A DNA stretch of 64,000 nt, from positions 232,164 to 296,163 of the forward strand of contig NZ_JOIZ01000016.1 in the NCBI RefSeq assembly GCF_000721605.1, read 5' to 3'. The stretch is from Streptomyces sp. NRRL S-37 (GTDB lineage Bacteria; Actinomycetota; Actinomycetes; Streptomycetales; Streptomycetaceae). The notes under the pieces were generated by a model that did no database searches, was not told the origin of the DNA, and saw only the letters and a program-made list of their open reading frames with translations. The stretch's first letter is position 1. Each line of letters begins with the position of its first letter. Of the stretch, positions 1-7,817 are shown piece by piece. The translations under genes and the position numbers were made by a program.

Positions 1-350
1 GCAGGCTGCTCACGGTGGAGCGCGCCGGGCGCGTGGTCGCCTGCTGCCAGCTGGAACACCGCGGCGCGCACGCCTACTTCGGGATGTTCGCGGTCAGCCC
101 CGCCCTCCAGGGCGCCGGACTCGGCAGGACGGTCATCGCGGAGGCGGAACGCCAGGCCCGTGAGACCTGGGGCGTGAGCGAGATGCACATGACGGTGATC
201 TCCGTGCGGGAGGACCTGATCGCCTGGTACGAGCGGCGCGGCTACCGCCGTACGGGACGGATGACGCCCTTCCCGTACGGCGACGAGCGCTTCGGCATTC
301 CGCAGCGGGACGACCTGGAGTTCGAGCTGCTGGTGAAGGAGCTGGTCTGA
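1..350 (+). CDS. GNAT family N-acetyltransferase, C-terminal part
   Basis: The reading frame is open from the first base of the window, so the N-terminus lies outside. What is visible is the second half of a GNAT fold: a beta-strand pair ending GMFAV, the acetyl-CoA pyrophosphate loop QGAGLGRTV, and the late motif WYERRGYRRTGR. These enzymes move an acetyl group from acetyl-CoA to an amine; the substrate cannot be told. A GTG at 15 could serve as a start but would remove the first strand, so truncation by the window edge is more likely. It is convergent with the next gene, with only 4 bases between stop codons. Confidence 0.85.
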   Translation, partial: RLLTVERAGRVVACCQLEHRGAHAYFGMFAVSPALQGAGLGRTVIAEAERQARETWGVSEMHMTVISVREDLIAWYERRGYRRTGRMTPFPYGDERFGIPQRDDLEFELLVKELV

Positions 351-354
351 CGGC

Positions 355-1038
355 TCACGCCGTGAAGCGGCCGGTGCGCTTGATCTCCGGGTAGTCGGTG
401 GTGGCACCGTCGAGTCCCAGGGCCCGCACCAGTCTGAGGTGGTCCTGGGTGTTCACCACCCAGCCGATGATCCGCAGCCCGGCCTTCCGCGCCTGCTCCA
501 CGGTCTCCAGGGTGAGCCGGCGGATGTCGAGACAGACGGTCGATGCCCCGGCCGCGACCGCCCGCTCCACGATGCCGGTGTCGTACCGGCTCGCGATGAG
601 CGCCGTACGGACGCCGGGCACCAGGCGGGCGGTCTCCGCGATCGCCTCGTCGTGGAACGAGGACACCTCGACCCGCTCGGCCAGGTCCCGTCCGTTCATC
701 ACCTCGGCCAGGGCGCGGGCGGCCTGGACGTCCTTGATCTCGGCCTGGAGCGGCGCCCGGACGGCGTCGAGCACCTCCTCGAAGACGGGAACCCGCTCGC
801 CCCGCCCGGCGTCCAGGGCACGCAGCTCGGCGAGGGTCTTGTCGGCGATCGCGCCCGTGCCGTCCGTGGTGCGGTCCACCTCCGTGTCGTGCATGACGAC
901 GAGCGCGCCGTCCTTGCTCAGGTGCAGGTCGAGTTCGATGACGTCGAGTCCCGCCTCCTGGGCGGCGACGAAGGACCGGAGGGTGTTCTCGGGCTCGACA
1001 CCCATGACTCCGCGGTGACCGATGGTGAGGAAGTTCAA
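355..1038 (-). CDS. Glycerophosphodiester phosphodiesterase
   Basis: A 227-residue GDPD-family enzyme, which splits glycerophosphodiesters (phospholipid head-group breakdown) into glycerol 3-phosphate and an alcohol. The family landmarks are all present: HRG at residues 8-10, the metal-binding acidic pair in VIELDLHLSKDG, and the catalytic HD in VVMHDTEVDRTTDG. A TIM barrel of this length without a signal peptide suggests a cytoplasmic enzyme. The start is TTG at 1038: the HRG motif must be included, and no in-frame ATG or GTG lies nearby upstream. A purine-rich GGAAG precedes it. Confidence 0.9.
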   Translation of the reverse strand: MNFLTIGHRGVMGVEPENTLRSFVAAQEAGLDVIELDLHLSKDGALVVMHDTEVDRTTDGTGAIADKTLAELRALDAGRGERVPVFEEVLDAVRAPLQAEIKDVQAARALAEVMNGRDLAERVEVSSFHDEAIAETARLVPGVRTALIASRYDTGIVERAVAAGASTVCLDIRRLTLETVEQARKAGLRIIGWVVNTQDHLRLVRALGLDGATTDYPEIKRTGRFTA

Positions 1039-1226
1039 GATCCGACTCGCTTCCGTCGACGGCGGCGGGGGGCCGCGTCCCTACGGCCCTCCTGGACCGT
1101 ATCGCCTGTGCCCGCCGCGTCCAGAGGCTGAACCCGGATCGCAGACACCGCCGCCCACCCCGGTGGCACACAGGAAAAAATGCGGTGAAGCCCGGGGTGA
1201 GGCAGGATAATTTCCTGAGGTGTCCC

Positions 1227-1254
1227 TTGCTGGGAGAAACCCCATATGTATACG
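1227..1254 (+). promoter_or_regulatory. Possible promoter for the DUF6421 gene
   Basis: TTGCTG (1227-1232) and TATACG (1249-1254) are separated by 16 bases and lie about 40 bases upstream of the ATG at 1292. The match to the vegetative sigma consensus is only moderate, and this AT-richer patch is the sole visible candidate in the 253-base gap between the divergent GDPD and DUF6421 genes. Confidence 0.3.
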
Positions 1255-1291
1255 GTCCTCTTACGCGAGGTTCTCCTGTGGAGGATGGGAC

Positions 1292-2689
1292 ATGACGGAA
1301 ATTCTTGTGCAGGTGGGTGCCGAGGGACAGGTTCCTCCGGCGACCAGGGTGGTGGAGCACCCGGCATGGCCCGTGCTCAAGGATGCCGTGGAGCGGATCC
1401 GGCCCTGGCAGTCCAAGGACGGCTCGATCGACTTCGACGCCGACGGAGCCCCGGACCGCGCCGACGCCGAGCGCGCGGTGCGCACCGTGACCGGTGCCGT
1501 CGAAGAGCTCTCCCCGCTGCTCCCGCACGACCGCGCCTACCACGAGGCCCTGGCCGAGGACCTGGCCCGCTGGGCCGAGGGCGGCTTCGAGGTGCCCGAC
1601 TTCCTCGACTCGCTGCTGGCCTTCCAGCCGGCCGCGAACCGCGTGGACGGCCTCCAGCACCTGGTGGTCTTCCCGATGTACACGCAGAACGGCAACCCCG
1701 ACCGCAACCTCGAGGCGGTCGTCCTGCGCATGGTCTGGCCCGACTGGCTGGCCGAACTGGAGCGCACCCGCTACGACAACCCGCTGTTCTGCGGCATCAC
1801 CTTCGAGGACTTCACCGCGGGCTACGACACCAACTCCGCGGTCCTCTTCCCCGAGACCATCGCCGTGCGCGAGGCCCCCGAGCGCTTCACCTGGGGCGGC
1901 ATCTTCTGCGACCGCGAAGCCGCCCGCTTCCGGCGGGTCACCGAGGCCGCGGTCGACGTCCTGGGCCTGGAGCTGCCCGAGGACGTCGCCGCGATGGTGC
2001 ACGACCAGAAGCGCTGCGAAGAGGCGTTCGTGCTCTGGGACATGGTCCACGACCGCACCCACAGCCACGGCGACCTGCCGTTCGACCCGTTCATGATCAA
2101 GCAGCGCCAGCCGTTCTGGATGTACGGCCTGGAGGAGCTGCGCTGTGACCTCACCGCCTTCAAGGAGGCCGTGAAGCTGGCCGGCGACGGCGTCCCGCAG
2201 GCCCGTGACGTGCAGGTCGCGGTGCTCTTCGACCGGATGTTCCGCTTCCCCGTCACCGGCGCGCGCGTACGCAACTACGACGGCCTCGGCGGCCAGCTCC
2301 TCTTCGCCTACCTGCACAAGCACGATGTCGTCCGCTGGACCGACAACAAGCTCTCCATCGACTGGGAGCGCGCCCCGCGGGTCACCAACCAGCTGTGCGC
2401 CGAGATCGAGACGCTGTACCGCGACGGCATCGACCGCCCCAAGCTCGTCCACTGGTTCGCCGGGTACGAGCTGGTCTCCTCCTACCTCTCCCCGCACCCG
2501 GGCTCCACGTGGGCCAAGGGCCCTGACGCCCTCGACCTGACGCAGCCGCCGCGCAAGCTCGTCGACGACGTGCTTCCGGACGAGTTTCCGCTGAGCATGT
2601 TCTATGAGGCACTGTCCAAGAAGCTGAAGAACGTGATCGCCTCGACCAAGGGCATCACGGCGGACGGTGCCGAGCGGGTCGCCGCGTGA
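1292..2689 (+). CDS. DUF6421 family protein
   Basis: A 465-residue soluble protein of a conserved Streptomyces family with no assigned function. Start ATG 1292 follows GGAGGATGGGAC, a good ribosome site. No signal peptide or membrane segment is visible. Around residues 249-290 it has WDMVHDRTHSHGD followed about 20 residues later by YGLEELRCDL. Two or three histidines (H253, H257, H259) followed by a Glu-Glu helix resemble the arrangement of zinc ligands in some metallopeptidases, such as the EECRAE helix of dipeptidyl peptidase III, although no HExxH or HExxxH is present. This is inference only. It is the first gene of a tight run with an SDR and a threonine-aldolase-like enzyme. Confidence 0.85.
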   Translation: MTEILVQVGAEGQVPPATRVVEHPAWPVLKDAVERIRPWQSKDGSIDFDADGAPDRADAERAVRTVTGAVEELSPLLPHDRAYHEALAEDLARWAEGGFEVPDFLDSLLAFQPAANRVDGLQHLVVFPMYTQNGNPDRNLEAVVLRMVWPDWLAELERTRYDNPLFCGITFEDFTAGYDTNSAVLFPETIAVREAPERFTWGGIFCDREAARFRRVTEAAVDVLGLELPEDVAAMVHDQKRCEEAFVLWDMVHDRTHSHGDLPFDPFMIKQRQPFWMYGLEELRCDLTAFKEAVKLAGDGVPQARDVQVAVLFDRMFRFPVTGARVRNYDGLGGQLLFAYLHKHDVVRWTDNKLSIDWERAPRVTNQLCAEIETLYRDGIDRPKLVHWFAGYELVSSYLSPHPGSTWAKGPDALDLTQPPRKLVDDVLPDEFPLSMFYEALSKKLKNVIASTKGITADGAERVAA

Positions 2690-2727
2690 GCGATCGCCGG
2701 ACCACAACTGCTCAGGAGGCGGGAACC

Positions 2728-3474
2728 ATGGGGAACGGGGCGCTCGACGGTGCGGTGATCGCGGTGGCCGGAGCGGGGGGACCCGCGGGCCGGGCGGCAC
2801 TGCTCAGGCTGGCCGAGGCGGGGGCGACCGTCGTCGGCTCGGACAACGACCCGGAGCGGCTGGCGGAGGCCGTGGACGCGGCGCGCTACGCGCACGGCGG
2901 CGCCACCGTCACCGGTGACACGGTCGACCTGCTCGACCTGCACTCCACCCGCGAGTGGGCCGCCCGCACCGAGAAGGAGTTCGGCCGGATCGACGGCCTG
3001 GTCCACCTCGTCGGCGGCTGGCGCGGCAGCGAGACCTTCACCAAGACCAGCCTGGACGACTGGGACTTCCTGGAGCTGCTGCTGGTGCGCACCGTGCAGC
3101 ACACCTCCCTCGCCTTCCACGAGGCGCTCCAGCGCAGCGACCGCGGCCGGTACGTCCTGATCAGCGCGGCCGGCGCCACCAGGCCCACCGCGGGCAACGC
3201 CGCCTACGCCGCCGGCAAGGCCGCCGCCGAGGCGTGGACGCTGGCCATGGCCGACTACTTCCGCAAGGCCGGGGGTGAGCGGGGGCCGACGTCGGCGGCT
3301 GCGATCCTGGTGGTGAAGGCGCTGGTGCACGACGCGATGCGCGCCGACCGCCCCAACGCGAAGTTCGCGGGCTTCACGGACGTCAAGGACCTGGCCGAGG
3401 CCATCGTCGGCGTCTGGGACAAGCCCGCCGCGGAAGTGAACGGAAACCGTCTGTGGCTGACCGAGAAGCCGTGA
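2728..3474 (+). CDS. SDR family NAD(P)-dependent oxidoreductase
   Basis: A 248-residue short-chain dehydrogenase. The cofactor loop is GAGGPAGRAAL near the N-terminus, an atypical form of GxxxGxG; the acidic residue in GSDNDPERL suggests NAD preference. The active site appears as S in LISAAGAT and Y..K in AAYAAGKAAAEAW. ATG 2728 is chosen because AGGAGG lies 8 bases upstream; a GTG at 2686 overlapping the previous stop would add 14 non-conserved residues. It follows the DUF6421 gene by 38 bases, and its own stop overlaps the start of the next gene, so the three are probably one operon. Substrate unknown. Confidence 0.88.
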   Translation: MGNGALDGAVIAVAGAGGPAGRAALLRLAEAGATVVGSDNDPERLAEAVDAARYAHGGATVTGDTVDLLDLHSTREWAARTEKEFGRIDGLVHLVGGWRGSETFTKTSLDDWDFLELLLVRTVQHTSLAFHEALQRSDRGRYVLISAAGATRPTAGNAAYAAGKAAAEAWTLAMADYFRKAGGERGPTSAAAILVVKALVHDAMRADRPNAKFAGFTDVKDLAEAIVGVWDKPAAEVNGNRLWLTEKP

Positions 3475-4541
3475 ACCCACCGAGGACCGACGCGCGTCGT
3501 CATCACGACCCGGACGTCCGCGGTTTCGCCAGCGACAACTACGCCGGGGTCCACCCGGAGGTGCTCGCCGCCCTGGCCCTGGCCAACGGCGGGCACCAGG
3601 TCGCGTACGGCGAGGACGCGTACACCGAGAACCTCCAGCAGGTGATCCGCAGCCACTTCGGCCCCACCGCCGAGGCGTTCCCGGTGTTCAACGGCACCGG
3701 TGCCAACGTCGTCGCGCTCCAGGCGGTCACCGACCGCTGGGGCGCGGTGATCTGCGCCGAGAGCGCCCACATCAACGTGGACGAGGGCGGCGCCCCGGAG
3801 CGGGTCGGCGGCATCAAGCTGCTCACCGTGCCCACCCCGGACGGCAAGCTCACCCCCGAGCTGATCGACCGGCAGGCGTACGGCTGGGACGACGAGCACC
3901 GCGCGATGCCGCAGGTGGTCTCCATAGCCCAGACCACCGAGCTGGGCACCGTGTACACCCCGGACGAGATCCGCGCCATCTGCGAGCACGCCCACGCGCA
4001 CGGCATGAAGGTGCACGTCGACGGCTCCCGGCTGGCCAACGCCGCCGCCACGCTGGACGTGCCGCTGCGCACCTTCACCAACGCGGTCGGCGTCGACCTG
4101 CTCTCGCTGGGCGGCACCAAGAACGGCGCCCTGTTCGGCGAGGCGGTCGTGGTGCTGAACCCGGACGGCATCCGGCACCTGAGGCACCTGCGCAAGCTGT
4201 CCATGCAGCTCGCGTCCAAGATGCGCTTCGTCTCGGTGCAGCTGGAGGCCCTGCTCGCCCGTGACCTGTGGCTGCGCAGCGCCCGGCACGCCAACGAGAT
4301 GGCCCAGCGCCTGGCCGAGGGCGTGCGCGCCGTGCACGGCGTGGAGATCCTCTACCCGGTCCAGGCCAACGCGGTCTTCGCACGGCTGCCGCACGACGTG
4401 AGCGAACGCCTGCAGAAGCGGTTCCGCTTCTACTTCTGGGACGAGGCGGCCGGCGACGTCCGCTGGATGTGCGCCTTCGACACCACCGAGGACGACGTGG
4501 ACGTGTTCGTGGCCGCACTCAAGGAGGAGATGGCCCGCTAG
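3471..4541 (+). CDS. Threonine aldolase family PLP enzyme
   Basis: A 356-residue fold-type I PLP enzyme of the threonine aldolase/beta-eliminating lyase family, which cleaves threonine or related beta-hydroxy amino acids to glycine and an aldehyde. Seen: FASDNYAGVHPEV near the N-terminus, H100 for ring stacking, D184 in VHVDGSRLANA, and the Schiff-base lysine K217 in SLGGTKNGA. GTG 3471 overlaps the SDR stop (GTGA), indicating translational coupling; it also gives the expected N-terminus. The coupling to an SDR and DUF6421 suggests a joint small-molecule pathway rather than simple threonine degradation, which is inference. Confidence 0.9.
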   Translation: MNPPRTDARRHHDPDVRGFASDNYAGVHPEVLAALALANGGHQVAYGEDAYTENLQQVIRSHFGPTAEAFPVFNGTGANVVALQAVTDRWGAVICAESAHINVDEGGAPERVGGIKLLTVPTPDGKLTPELIDRQAYGWDDEHRAMPQVVSIAQTTELGTVYTPDEIRAICEHAHAHGMKVHVDGSRLANAAATLDVPLRTFTNAVGVDLLSLGGTKNGALFGEAVVVLNPDGIRHLRHLRKLSMQLASKMRFVSVQLEALLARDLWLRSARHANEMAQRLAEGVRAVHGVEILYPVQANAVFARLPHDVSERLQKRFRFYFWDEAAGDVRWMCAFDTTEDDVDVFVAALKEEMAR

Positions 4542-4578
4542 CGGTGCATGCATAGGTATGCGGTCGACCGGAAATGCA

Positions 4579-4608
4579 TTGACTGCCGGTCGGTCGCGTA
4601 CTTATGCT
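4579..4608 (+). promoter_or_regulatory. Promoter for a leaderless transcript
   Basis: TTGACT (4579-4584), 18 bases, TATGCT (4603-4608). The predicted transcription start falls at about 4615-4617, on the ATG of the next gene, and no Shine-Dalgarno sequence is present, so the transcript is likely leaderless, a common arrangement in Streptomyces. Confidence 0.55.
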
Positions 4609-4616
4609 CTGACGGC

Positions 4617-5210
4617 ATGCAGCTGATCCAGGAAAACCCGGACCTCTCCGCCTATCTGGTCGCCGACGAGGCGATCGACCATCACCATCCGCTGGTCCGC
4701 GAGACGGCGGCGCGGCTTGCCGCAGGAGTGGCCGACTCGTATGAATATGCGCGGGTGGCCTTCGAGTTCGTGCGCGACACCATCCCGCACTCCCAGGACT
4801 CCGGCGATCCCCGGGTCACCTGGCGCGCCTCCGACGTCCTGGAGCAGCGCACCGGCGTCTGCTACGCCAAGGCCCACGCGCTGGCCGCGCTGCTGCGGGC
4901 CGAGGACATCCCGACCGCGCTGTGCTACCAGAATCTCGGCGTCGTGCACGGCCTGGTCGCCGTGCGGTTCCGCGGTACCTGGCACCGGCAGGACCCGCGG
5001 GGCAACAAGCCCGGGGTGGACGCGCGGTTCTCCCTGGACGGCGAGCGGCTGGCCTTCGCTCCCGATCCGGCGTCCGGCGAGACCGACCACCCGGTCCTGT
5101 ACGCCGCGCCGCACCCGGTCGTACTGAACGCCCTGAGGTCCGCCCCCGACCGCCCGCACCTGTGGCGGACGCTCCCCACCGTACTGGGAGACGAGAGCAG
5201 CCTGCCGTAA
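4617..5210 (+). CDS. Transglutaminase-fold protein
   Basis: A 197-residue protein with the transglutaminase-like cysteine protease fold. The putative triad is C82 in QRTGVCYAKAHAL, H111 in VVHGLVAV and D126 in WHRQDPRG. Such small bacterial proteins usually act as proteases or amide hydrolases rather than cross-linking enzymes; the substrate is unknown. There is no signal peptide. ATG 4617 is chosen because it sits exactly at the predicted transcription start of a good promoter; the 23 upstream codons would lie inside that promoter. It follows the threonine aldolase gene by 75 bases but seems to be separately transcribed. Confidence 0.85.
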   Translation: MQLIQENPDLSAYLVADEAIDHHHPLVRETAARLAAGVADSYEYARVAFEFVRDTIPHSQDSGDPRVTWRASDVLEQRTGVCYAKAHALAALLRAEDIPTALCYQNLGVVHGLVAVRFRGTWHRQDPRGNKPGVDARFSLDGERLAFAPDPASGETDHPVLYAAPHPVVLNALRSAPDRPHLWRTLPTVLGDESSLP

Positions 5211-5213
5211 CCG

Positions 5214-5296
5214 CCGTAGCTGCGGGCAGTCGCACCGACGTACTGCCGTAGCTGCGGGCAGTCGCACCGACGTACTGCCGTAGCTGCGGGCAGTCG
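5214..5296. repeat. 32-bp direct tandem repeat, 2.6 copies
   Basis: Units at 5214-5245 and 5246-5277 are identical; a third partial copy (5278-5296) runs into the left terminus of the element described next. Each unit contains GCGGGCAGTCG, which is also part of that element's terminal repeat, so the array may have grown from the element end. Confidence 0.9.
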
Positions 5297-5506
5297 TGCC
5301 TCCCCCAGTGCCTTAAGGGCCTGGGAGGTACCCCCAGGGCGGCACGGGTGGGCGCAGCGGCACCCAGCAAGCGCCGGCGGTGTTGGTGCGGGCCGGGAGG
5401 AACAGCGCAGCCCGGCGCTGACGGGGTGCCGTCGCGCCCACCCTCCCCCACTCTCGGCTTCGCTCGAGCGGAGGGACCCCCATCGCCCTGCGGCACGACT
5501 GCCCGC
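5286..5506. mobile_element. MITE-like element with nested inverted repeats
   Basis: A 221-bp non-coding unit. The ends are a perfect 15-bp inverted repeat (5286-5300 and 5492-5506, GCGGGCAGTCGTGCC). Inside is a 20-bp inverted repeat with two mismatches (5346-5365 with about 5424-5443) and a further 8-bp pair, AGCGCCGG/CCGGCGCT (5370-5377, 5412-5419). No transposase or other ORF is present. The nested arms could fold into a long hairpin. It lies between the 3' ends of two convergent genes, a neutral site for an insertion. I see no obvious target-site duplication because the left flank is repetitive. Confidence 0.6.
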
Positions 5507-5545
5507 GGAGAGCGGGCAGATGCGGCGCGGCCGGCCGCGGTGGTG

Positions 5546-6274
5546 TCAGCGTGCCTCGGCCTCGCGGACCTGTTCCGGGGTCGGGGCCGTGCCGCCGAGG
5601 TGGGCCGGCATCCACCAGGTGTCGTCCGGGCCCTTGGGGCGCACCGGATAGGCCCGCTGCGCCGCCTCCAGCAGTTCCTGCACACGCTCGCGCAGCTGCC
5701 GGGTGAGCGCGCCCGCGTACTTGTCCCTGGACGCCTCGATCGCCTCGCCCACGCGGATGGTGATCGGGGTGTGGCTGCGCCCGAAGTTGCGCGGGTGTCC
5801 CTTCGTCCACAGCCGCTGCGTGCCCCACAACGCCATCGGGACCAGCGGCACGCCGGCCTCCTGGGCCAGGCGCGCGGCACCCGACTTGAAGCTCTTCAGC
5901 GTGAACGACTGGGAGATCGTCGCCTCCGGGAAGACGCCCACGATCTCCCCCGACCGCAGCGACCGCAGCGCGTGCTCGTACGCCGCCTCGCCCCGCTCGC
6001 GGTCCACCGGGATGTGCTTCATGCCGCGCATCAGCGGACCGGAGATCCGGTGCCGGAAGACGGACTCCTTCGCCATGAAACGGACGAGTCGTTTCTGGGG
6101 GAGCGCCGCCAGGCCGTTGAAGACGAAGTCCAGGTAGCTGATGTGATTGCTCACCAGCACGGCGCCGCCCGAGCGCGGTATGTTCTCCGACCCCTGGCAG
6201 TCGATCTTGAGGTCCCACGCCTTGAACAAGGTGCGGGCGAAACCGACGACGGGCCGGTAGACGAGTTCTGCCAT
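5546..6274 (-). CDS. Lysophospholipid acyltransferase family protein
   Basis: A 242-residue PlsC-type acyltransferase, expected to acylate 1-acyl-glycerol 3-phosphate or a related lysolipid at the membrane. Seen: the catalytic NHISYLD (H44, D49), the phosphate-binding block near residue 84 (MRGMKHIPVDR), and FPEAT with E117. There is no long hydrophobic N-terminus, so it is probably peripheral. ATG 6274. Several homologues coexist in Streptomyces genomes and the exact acyl acceptor cannot be told. The upstream palindromes suggest control by a lipid-responsive repressor (inference). Confidence 0.9.
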   Translation of the reverse strand: MAELVYRPVVGFARTLFKAWDLKIDCQGSENIPRSGGAVLVSNHISYLDFVFNGLAALPQKRLVRFMAKESVFRHRISGPLMRGMKHIPVDRERGEAAYEHALRSLRSGEIVGVFPEATISQSFTLKSFKSGAARLAQEAGVPLVPMALWGTQRLWTKGHPRNFGRSHTPITIRVGEAIEASRDKYAGALTRQLRERVQELLEAAQRAYPVRPKGPDDTWWMPAHLGGTAPTPEQVREAEAR

Positions 6275-6329
6275 GGGCGGGTCGGAAACCTTTCCTTCTC
6301 TGCCTGGGAAGGAGGCTCCCAGTCGAAGT

Positions 6330-6352
6330 TACGCAGCCGTAGGTTTTACGGC
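6330..6352. promoter_or_regulatory. Overlapping inverted repeats upstream of the acyltransferase gene
   Basis: TACG-N4-CGTA at 6330-6341 overlaps GCCGTA-N5-TACGGC at 6336-6352, about 56-78 bases upstream of the acyltransferase start. Three evenly placed half-sites look like a dimeric repressor operator. The regulator is not identified. Confidence 0.45.
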
Positions 6353-6531
6353 TTGTCGCAGATGGTGCCCGAAGAACGGCCGGTGAACCAGCCCTGGTGC
6401 CTGTCGTCGGCGAGATTCTCGTCACGTCCACCCCTTGATCCACCTCGGACTTTGTGCGTACGGGCGGGAATGCCCGCGCCCCCGGCGGTGCTGGACATCG
6501 TCGACGGGTGATCCGTGAGAGGAGTGCGCGA

Positions 6532-6870
6532 GTGCGGGACGGGGACGACGGAGGACGGCCCGGCATGCCGGAACCGTGGGCCGGGCCGGAGGCCGGACTG
6601 GGGGAGCGCGCCACCCTGGTGCAGTTCTCCAGTGCCTTCTGCGCGCCCTGCCGGGCGACCCGGAGGGTGCTCGCCGAGGTGGCCGCGCTGGTGCCGGGTG
6701 TGGCCCACGTGGAGATCGACGCCGAGGCCCGTCTGGACCTCGTACGCCGTCTGGGGATCGTGAGGACGCCGACGGTGCTGGTCCTCGACGCGGCAGGCCG
6801 GATCGTACGGCGCGCGACCGGACAGCCGCGCAAGGCCGATGTGATTGCCGCGCTCGGGGAGGCCCTGTGA
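6532..6870 (+). CDS. Thioredoxin family protein
   Basis: A 112-residue thioredoxin-fold protein with the redox motif CAPC (C37, C40) after FSSAF and the cis-proline loop RTPTVLVLD. Compared with classical thioredoxin, the WC of WCGPC is replaced by FC, so redox potential and partners may differ. GTG 6532 has GAGAGGAG 7 bases upstream; an ATG at 6565 would also keep the fold. No signal peptide is seen, so a cytoplasmic thiol-disulfide role is likely. It stands alone, between a divergent acyltransferase and a flavin reductase. Confidence 0.88.
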   Translation: MRDGDDGGRPGMPEPWAGPEAGLGERATLVQFSSAFCAPCRATRRVLAEVAALVPGVAHVEIDAEARLDLVRRLGIVRTPTVLVLDAAGRIVRRATGQPRKADVIAALGEAL

Positions 6871-7087
6871 GGGCCGGCCGGGCCGTGGTGAGGCATCTCC
6901 CACATCACGGGAGCGACTTGACTGTGCGTGCCACCCGTCGTCAGCCTGACCCCATGCCTTCGGAACTCCTTCGCCTCCGGCGGGTACCCGGCCGCCCGGC
7001 GGTCGCCGCCCGCGCCGCGCGTGTGCGCCGACCGGGCCGGTGAGCAGCCGCGAACCCGTTCGTCACCTCCCGCGGAAGGACGTTCTC

Positions 7088-7597
7088 ATGACGGCCACGT
7101 CCGGCCCGGGCACCGCCCGGCCCGCCTCGCCCGAGCTGTTGCGCTCCGTCTTCCGCAGGCACGCGGCGGGCGTCGCCGTGATCACCGCGCGCGGCCACCG
7201 CGGACCGGTCGGCTTCACCGCCACCTCCCTCGCCTCCGTCTCCGCCGAGCCCCCGATGCTCTCCTTCGGCATCGGTACCGGGAGCTCCAGCTGGCCGGCG
7301 ATCGCGACGGGCGGCCACGTCGGCGTGCACGTCCTCGGGGAGCACCAGCGGGAGCTGGCGGAGACCTTCGCGCGCAGCGGCGCCGACCGCTTCGGTCCGG
7401 CCACCGCCTGGCAGGAGGGGCCGGAGGGGGTTCCGGTGCTGGACGACGTCCCGGCCTGGATGGTGTGCGAGGTGGTGGCCCGGGTGCCCGCCGGGGACCA
7501 CCGGATCGTGATCGCCGAGGTCCTGCTCGGCGACCCCACCGGCCGCGGCCGTCCGCTCCTCTACCACCAGGGACGCTTCAGCGGCCTGCGCGACTGA
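7088..7597 (+). CDS. Flavin reductase family protein (FMN-binding)
   Basis: A 169-residue flavin reductase-like domain protein: FRRHAAGVAVITA at the N-terminus, GFTATSLASVSAEPPMLSFGI for flavin binding, then GVHVLGEHQ. Such proteins reduce free FMN or FAD with NAD(P)H and supply two-component monooxygenases, or bind the flavin as their own cofactor. ATG 7088 follows GGAAGGA; an ATG at 7040 would add 16 non-conserved residues. No monooxygenase partner gene is adjacent. Confidence 0.87.
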   Translation: MTATSGPGTARPASPELLRSVFRRHAAGVAVITARGHRGPVGFTATSLASVSAEPPMLSFGIGTGSSSWPAIATGGHVGVHVLGEHQRELAETFARSGADRFGPATAWQEGPEGVPVLDDVPAWMVCEVVARVPAGDHRIVIAEVLLGDPTGRGRPLLYHQGRFSGLRD

Positions 7598-7696
7598 GGC
7601 GGGGCTCCCCCTGGTCGCGGACCCGTCGAGTTCCGGTTACGCTGCGTTGCGAAGGTCACAGTTCAAAGCGCTTGCTTAGCGGGAAAGAACTGGGTG

Positions 7697-7712
7697 TACT
7701 GACGAGTAATAT
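7697..7712 (+). promoter_or_regulatory. Palindrome overlapping a possible -10 box upstream of etfBA
   Basis: TACT-GACG-AGTA at 7697-7708 overlaps TAATAT at 7707-7712, a strong -10 candidate 105 bases upstream of etfB. I see no clear -35 at the usual spacing. The overlap is the layout expected for a repressor controlling the electron transfer flavoprotein genes, perhaps a fatty-acid degradation regulator of the TetR type (inference). Confidence 0.4.
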
Positions 7713-7817
7713 TTCGGTCGGAGCGCGGGCCGCCCCGGCCGGGACCGCCCGCTTCAGGCGCCTATGCTGCCTGTGCAGGCAGGCAGCCAGAAATGACGAT
7801 GCAGTAGGAGAGCCGGC

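Noticed and set aside
242..2800. 852-codon open frame on the minus strand
   Set aside because: Gly/Arg/Pro/His-rich composition with no domain; it lies antisense to the DUF6421 gene and overlaps the GDPD gene in another frame. An artefact of very high GC.
5214..5296. Short CRISPR-like array
   Set aside because: The 32-bp units are directly adjacent with no unique spacers and there are no cas genes; it is a plain tandem repeat.
6954..7043. 29-codon ORF ahead of the flavin reductase gene as a leader peptide
   Set aside because: Arg/Ala-rich, no ribosome site, no cysteine or other run of regulatory codons, and no hairpin that would indicate attenuation.
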